Position numbers and translations under genes: made by a program. This document shows positions 60,224 through 64,000 of a stretch of DNA of 64,000 nucleotides, piece after piece. The DNA lies in the NCBI GenBank assembly GCA_040755155.1, contig JBFMBP010000179.1:1-64000 (forward strand), written 5' to 3'. The stretch is from Candidatus Omnitrophota bacterium (GTDB taxonomy: Bacteria > Hinthialibacterota > Hinthialibacteria > Hinthialibacterales > Hinthialibacteraceae). How positions within the stretch are numbered: position 1 is the stretch's first letter; each line of letters opens with the position of its first letter. The notes beneath the pieces were generated by a model. The model made no database searches, was not told the origin of the DNA, and saw nothing but the letters and a program-made list of their open reading frames with translations.

Positions 60224-61723
60224 ATGGCAATGAAAAAACCGGTATGGCAGTCTCCAGCGAAGGGATCGGCATGGGAGCGATTCGTAGCCTTTTCGGCGGG
60301 GCGGGACGTTCGCTCCATTGAGGCAGCCGACTCCATTTTGGTTCCTTATGATATTTGGACCAACCAGGCCCATGCGATCGGCTTGCAACGCATCGGCGTT
60401 TTTACTCAAGCGGAATTAAAAAAAATCCTGGCGGCGTTGGCGCAATTGCATAAAGCGTGGACTCGCGGCGAATGGAAACTAAACCCCGCTTTGGAAGACG
60501 TTCATATCAATATCGAAGCCTATGTAACGGAGCAAGCGGGCGAGGAACTCGGCGGGCGCCTGCATTCGGGCCGCAGCCGCAACGACCAGGTCGCGGCGGA
60601 TATGCTGCTGTACGCCCGCGATGTCATTCTTGCTTTCATCGATGAGATCGCTGCGTTAGCCGATAGCCTGCTATCTCACGCCAACGAGCATTTGCGCTCC
60701 GTCATGCCCGGCTATACTCATCATCGCAAAGCGACGATTACAACATGGGGCCATTGGTGCGCCGCCTATGCTCAAGGACTGCTGCGCGACGCCCAGGCGT
60801 TCGCCGATCTCTACCGCCGCATCGATTCCTGCCCGCTGGGAGCGGCGGCGGCGTACGGAACCACCTGGCCCCTCGACCGCCGCTTCGTTTCCGATTTGCT
60901 GGCGTTCGATTCCATGCGCGAAAATACGCTGGACGCCGTAGCCTCGCGCGGCGAAGCGGAGGCGGAAATCGCTCATGCCCTATCGATGCTCATGCGGCGG
61001 CTATCGGGAATCTCTCAGGATTTGATTTTATTCTCCACAGAAGAATTCGGTTATCTCTATTTGCCTTCCTCCTTCACCACCGGCAGCTCCATCATGCCGC
61101 AGAAGCGCAATCCCGATTTCGCCGAAGCGATCAAGGGTAAAAGTTATGTGGTTCAAGGCTATTCCGCCTCCTTGCTTTCCCTGAATTCGTGCAATTTGTC
61201 CGGCTACAACAAAGACGCGCAATGGTCGAAATATCTCTTCCTCGACGCCGTGCGCGAATCGTCCGGCGCGGCGCTGATTCTGGCGGATGTCGTCTGCGAT
61301 CTCGGCGTGAATAAGGAGCGCATGGAAGCCGCCGCCCGCGCTGGCTTCCTCAACGCCGTCGATATGGCCGATCACTTAGCGCGCAGCCGCTCGCTGCCGT
61401 TTCGCAAGACCTATCATGTTCTTTCGGAAGCGGTAGGCCAGAGCGAGGGGACGAGTTTTGTTTTCGAATCGTTCAATGAATTATTGAAAAAAAATGAGAT
61501 CGCGCCGTTAACGCAAAAAGAATTCGACGCTTTGCAGGATCCCGTATCCTGCCTCATGTCCCGCCGCCATCTCGGCTCGCCGAATCCCGCGATGGTCAAA
61601 CGCCATCTCACCGCCATGCAAAGGCAATGGAAGAAACATAAGCAATGGATGGAAAAAGAACGCCGCCGCATCCAAGAAGCCAAAGAAAAATGCGCCAGCG
61701 GACAAGTGGTTCATTTCATTTGA
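60224..61723 (+). CDS. argH: Argininosuccinate lyase homologue
   Basis: The 499-residue protein belongs to the fumarase/ArgH superfamily: LHSGRSRNDQVAADM (substrate loop), MPGYTHHRKATITTWGHW (catalytic His region) and FTTGSSIMPQKRNPDFAEAI, the flexible signature loop with catalytic Ser. Most ArgH are about 460 residues; this has a longer N terminus and a Lys-rich C-terminal extension. The usual PxAxxxxQ-type N-terminal region is altered. It may cleave argininosuccinate or a related C-N substrate. AAGGA precedes tandem ATG codons (60224 and 60230). No other arg gene is near. Confidence 0.85.
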   Translation: MAMKKPVWQSPAKGSAWERFVAFSAGRDVRSIEAADSILVPYDIWTNQAHAIGLQRIGVFTQAELKKILAALAQLHKAWTRGEWKLNPALEDVHINIEAYVTEQAGEELGGRLHSGRSRNDQVAADMLLYARDVILAFIDEIAALADSLLSHANEHLRSVMPGYTHHRKATITTWGHWCAAYAQGLLRDAQAFADLYRRIDSCPLGAAAAYGTTWPLDRRFVSDLLAFDSMRENTLDAVASRGEAEAEIAHALSMLMRRLSGISQDLILFSTEEFGYLYLPSSFTTGSSIMPQKRNPDFAEAIKGKSYVVQGYSASLLSLNSCNLSGYNKDAQWSKYLFLDAVRESSGAALILADVVCDLGVNKERMEAAARAGFLNAVDMADHLARSRSLPFRKTYHVLSEAVGQSEGTSFVFESFNELLKKNEIAPLTQKEFDALQDPVSCLMSRRHLGSPNPAMVKRHLTAMQRQWKKHKQWMEKERRRIQEAKEKCASGQVVHFI

Positions 61724-61812
61724 AATTGTTCCCTCGCCCTTTGGGCTGATCTTTACCCACAAGTATTGAGGAATTATGAATGCCTGAATCGAGATTGTCG
61801 GGAATAAAGAAT

Positions 61813-61913
61813 AACCAAGTTGGTTAGTTAACCCGCCGTTAAAACGGCGGGCTATTGTCGTTTGCCCCTTTAAAGGGGCAGTTGATAATAGCCCAGCCTT
61901 TCAAGGCTGGGAG
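61813..61913. repeat. Four tandem small palindromes
   Basis: AACCAAGTTGGTT (61813-61825), CCCGCCGTTAAAACGGCGGG (61832-61851), TGCCCCTTTAAAGGGGCA (61863-61880) and CCCAGCCTTTCAAGGCTGGG (61892-61911) follow one another. In RNA they would form a row of stable hairpins after argH. A GTGGCAAGGAGAAGGTT unit (61958-61990) of the family seen near 38172 lies just beyond. Confidence 0.85.
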
Positions 61914-62013
61914 GGAAAAACGCATGTTAACTCCATAGAATCCGAATCGTCCGTGACGGGTGGCAAGGAGAAGGTTGTTTCTGCCCTTGATTAATCCGTA
62001 AAACCGTAAAACT

Positions 62014-63294
62014 ATGAATTCCGAAAAATCCAAACCGCAACCGGTCATCGAAAGCCGCCAATTGTGGAAAACCTATTCCCTCAGCGCCGAAAAATCGTCT
62101 ACATTGAAGGAAAAGATACTGCGTGGGGGACGCGGCAAGCGCACGGAAACCCGCATCGACGCCTTGAAAAACGTCAATTTCGCCATCCATCGCGGCGAGA
62201 TCGTCGGCCTGATCGGCAATAACGGTTCAGGCAAAAGCACTCTCCTTAAACTCATTGCAGGCATCACCCAGCCCAGCCAGGGCGAGTTGAGCGTCAATGG
62301 AACCGTCTCCAGCCTGCTGGAAGTGGGCGTCGGCTTCCACCCCGAAATGACGGGTAGGGAAAACGTCTACCTTTCCGGCGCCTTGCTCGGCATTTCCGAA
62401 AACGAATTGAGCGCCCGTATGCCGGATATCGTCGCTTTCAGCGAATTGGAGGAATTCATCGATTCGCCGGTGAAGCATTTTTCCTCCGGAATGTACTTGC
62501 GCCTCGGCTTCGCCATCGGCGTTCACGTGCAGCCCGACGTCTTGCTGATCGACGAAATTCTGGCAGTAGGAGACCAGCGTTTTCAGCGCAAATGCAAAGA
62601 GCATATCCGCCAACTGCGGCGCACGGGCAAAACGATCATCCTCGTCTCCCACGATCTCGACGCCATCCAAGCTCTCTGCGACCGCGCCTTGGTGTTGCAT
62701 AAAGGGGAAATTATCGGTGACGGCTATCCCTACGAAATGATTAGTTTCTACAAGCAGCAGCAATTCCAGGAAGCGCGCCTGCGGGGGGAAGAACTTTCGG
62801 CGGAAATCGTCAAGCGCAACCGCTTCGGCAAATTCGACATCAAGTTTCTCCGCGCCCGGCTGCGCGGCGCGGCGGGCGACGAACGCTATGTTTTCGAAAC
62901 CGGCGAGCCTCTGCGCATCGAATTCGCATGGTCGGCGAAAAAGCCCATCCCCTATCCCGTCTTCGGCGTATCCATCATAGCCGACGATGGAACGCCGCTC
63001 TATACCATCGCCACGGATATCACGGTCGGCGACGTCGATTTCATCGAGGGCGAAGGATTAACCACGTTCGACATCGAGGCGTTGAATCTTTTGGAAGGCG
63101 CGTATAGCCTGACTTTCGGCATCGCCTCGCGCCTCGACGGTCCCGGCTCGGAATACAACTTCTACGACGGCTACGACCTTTGTCTGGAAATGTGTCCTTT
63201 CCTCGTCCGGCGCGGGCGCAAAGGCTACGGCATGAGCGGCTTTTCTTATATGCCATGCCAAGGCGCAATCACGCCTTACAATCCAATTCAATAA
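62014..63294 (+). CDS. wzt: Polysaccharide ABC exporter ATPase (Wzt/TagH type)
   Basis: The 426-residue protein has an ABC domain (about 1-240) with Walker A GNNGSGKST, signature SSGMYLRLGFAI, Walker B VLLIDEILAVGD and switch His in ILVSHDLDAI. A C-terminal Wzt-type sugar-binding domain follows (about 265-420; FETGEPLRIEFAW). It powers export of O-antigen or teichoic-acid-like chains, and the C domain selects the chain end. No permease gene is seen before it; it may lie beyond the right edge. The start has no strong ribosome site. Confidence 0.92.
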   Translation: MNSEKSKPQPVIESRQLWKTYSLSAEKSSTLKEKILRGGRGKRTETRIDALKNVNFAIHRGEIVGLIGNNGSGKSTLLKLIAGITQPSQGELSVNGTVSSLLEVGVGFHPEMTGRENVYLSGALLGISENELSARMPDIVAFSELEEFIDSPVKHFSSGMYLRLGFAIGVHVQPDVLLIDEILAVGDQRFQRKCKEHIRQLRRTGKTIILVSHDLDAIQALCDRALVLHKGEIIGDGYPYEMISFYKQQQFQEARLRGEELSAEIVKRNRFGKFDIKFLRARLRGAAGDERYVFETGEPLRIEFAWSAKKPIPYPVFGVSIIADDGTPLYTIATDITVGDVDFIEGEGLTTFDIEALNLLEGAYSLTFGIASRLDGPGSEYNFYDGYDLCLEMCPFLVRRGRKGYGMSGFSYMPCQGAITPYNPIQ

Positions 63295-63312
63295 TCCCGG
63301 AGCTTATTTATT

Positions 63313-64000
63313 GTGGTTGATCTATCCATCGTAGTCGCTTGTTATAACGATGGCGCGCATCTGGAAGAGAGCCTGCGCGAAATCGAAAAGGTTCTCGAAC
63401 AGACGCGCTATTCTTACGAATTCATTATCATTGACGATGCCAGCCCCGACGGCAGCGCCGAAGCCGTCAAGCGCGCCGTCTCCAAGCGCCAAAACGCCCG
63501 CTGCGTCCTTCATCCTCAGAACGTAGGCCGCGGCGGAACCATCGCCGAAGGTCTTCGCTTGGCCGATGGCCGTTTGGCGGGATTTCTCGATATTGATCTT
63601 GAAGTGCATTGCCGTTACATTCCCTCCATGCTGTTGGCGTTGGAGGACGGATGCGACGCCGCCGTCGCTCAACGGCATTACGAAATCCATTGGAGCCTGG
63701 ACACGTTTTTCCGTTACGTTCTTAGCGTCGGCTACCGGCGCATGGTTCATATCATGTTAGGCTTGCCGTTTCAGGATACGGAGGCGGGATATAAATTTTT
63801 CCATCGCAACCGCATTATCCCGCTGTTGGACGAAGTTCAAAGCCAGGGATGGTTTTGGGATACGGAAATCATGGCGCAATGCTATTACCATGAACTCGAA
63901 GTGCGGGAAATCCCCGCCCTCTTCATCCGCCGTTGGGATAAGCCTTCCACCGTCAAGCCCATCCGCGACAGCTGGCGCTACCTGACGGAACTAATCCGCT
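63313..64000 (+). CDS. GT2 family glycosyltransferase, truncated by the window edge
   Basis: At least 229 codons are open to the right edge with no stop. The N terminus is a GT-A fold: VDLSIVVACYNDGAHLEES, FIIIDDASPDGS and FLDIDLEVHCRYIP (metal motif as DID). DTEAGYKFFHR and GWFWDTEIMAQCYYHELEVREIP follow. It resembles dolichyl-phosphate-mannose synthase-like GT2. A GTG at 63313 with GGAG ten bases upstream is taken as start. It follows the Wzt-like gene by 18 bases and is likely its operon partner. Confidence 0.88.
   Translation, partial: MVDLSIVVACYNDGAHLEESLREIEKVLEQTRYSYEFIIIDDASPDGSAEAVKRAVSKRQNARCVLHPQNVGRGGTIAEGLRLADGRLAGFLDIDLEVHCRYIPSMLLALEDGCDAAVAQRHYEIHWSLDTFFRYVLSVGYRRMVHIMLGLPFQDTEAGYKFFHRNRIIPLLDEVQSQGWFWDTEIMAQCYYHELEVREIPALFIRRWDKPSTVKPIRDSWRYLTELIR

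Noticed and set aside
1-64000. tRNA, rRNA, insertion sequence, prophage or integrase genes
   Set aside because: I looked on both strands for tRNA-like arms, transposase motifs and integrase motifs in the gaps and found none that I could support.

Overview
The window reads as chromosome of an uncultured, probably Gram-negative bacterium of moderate GC. An outer envelope is implied by Lnt, a Wzt-type O-antigen exporter ATPase, an O-antigen ligase, an OmpA/MotB-like protein and a lipid-A-synthase N-domain protein. The mix of DUF1080, DUF362, GH95, PQQ-propeller, malectin-like and CotH/lamin-tail proteins resembles what is known from Planctomycetota and candidate phyla such as Sumerlaeota, Hydrogenedentota or Hinthialibacterota. 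That placement is inference and weak. Several good -35/-10 boxes and Shine-Dalgarno sequences suggest conventional sigma-70 expression signals. Gene-free gaps are full of short palindromic repeat families and include two copies of a MITE-like element.

Layout. 0-11 kb: exported PQQ/DUF362 pair, DUF1080 protein, GH95 fucosidase plus nucleoside-hydrolase-like protein, a HEPN/MNT toxin-antitoxin pair followed by a CheD-like protein, and a large exported esterase. 11-21.7 kb: TrpB2, an unknown helical protein, a degenerate receiver protein, a 1266-residue PQQ/methyltransferase-like/PQQ/malectin-like protein, a histidine kinase with receiver, and a NagA-like deacetylase. 21.7-27 kb: a four-gene operon (GrpE-like protein, unknown, MotA/ExbB-like with a long tail, MotB/OmpA-like) that recalls the ZorAB motor but has no recognisable effector. 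27-36 kb: glycosyltransferases, small proteins, yacG-lnt and an isocitrate/isopropylmalate dehydrogenase homologue. 36-44.5 kb: rpoD with its promoter and terminator, aroE-aroK-creatininase, PPi-type phosphofructokinase, a GT-A-like protein and a TlpA-like thioredoxin. 44.5-54.5 kb: CotH/lamin-tail protein, fliG, an IscA-like protein with a Cys-rich tail, then an AT-rich locus with duplicated propeller genes and a large protein whose signal peptide is interrupted by a (TA)9 tract. 54.5-64 kb: pyrF, O-antigen ligase, a second sigma factor, apt, dinB with a probable ATC start, an argH homologue, a Wzt-like ATPase and a truncated GT2 gene.

Strongest leads for new biology are the motor/GrpE-like operon, the putatively phase-variable duplicated locus at 49.5-54.3 kb, and the CheD-like protein in a HEPN/MNT operon. 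Families were assigned by reading motifs. No database search was possible.
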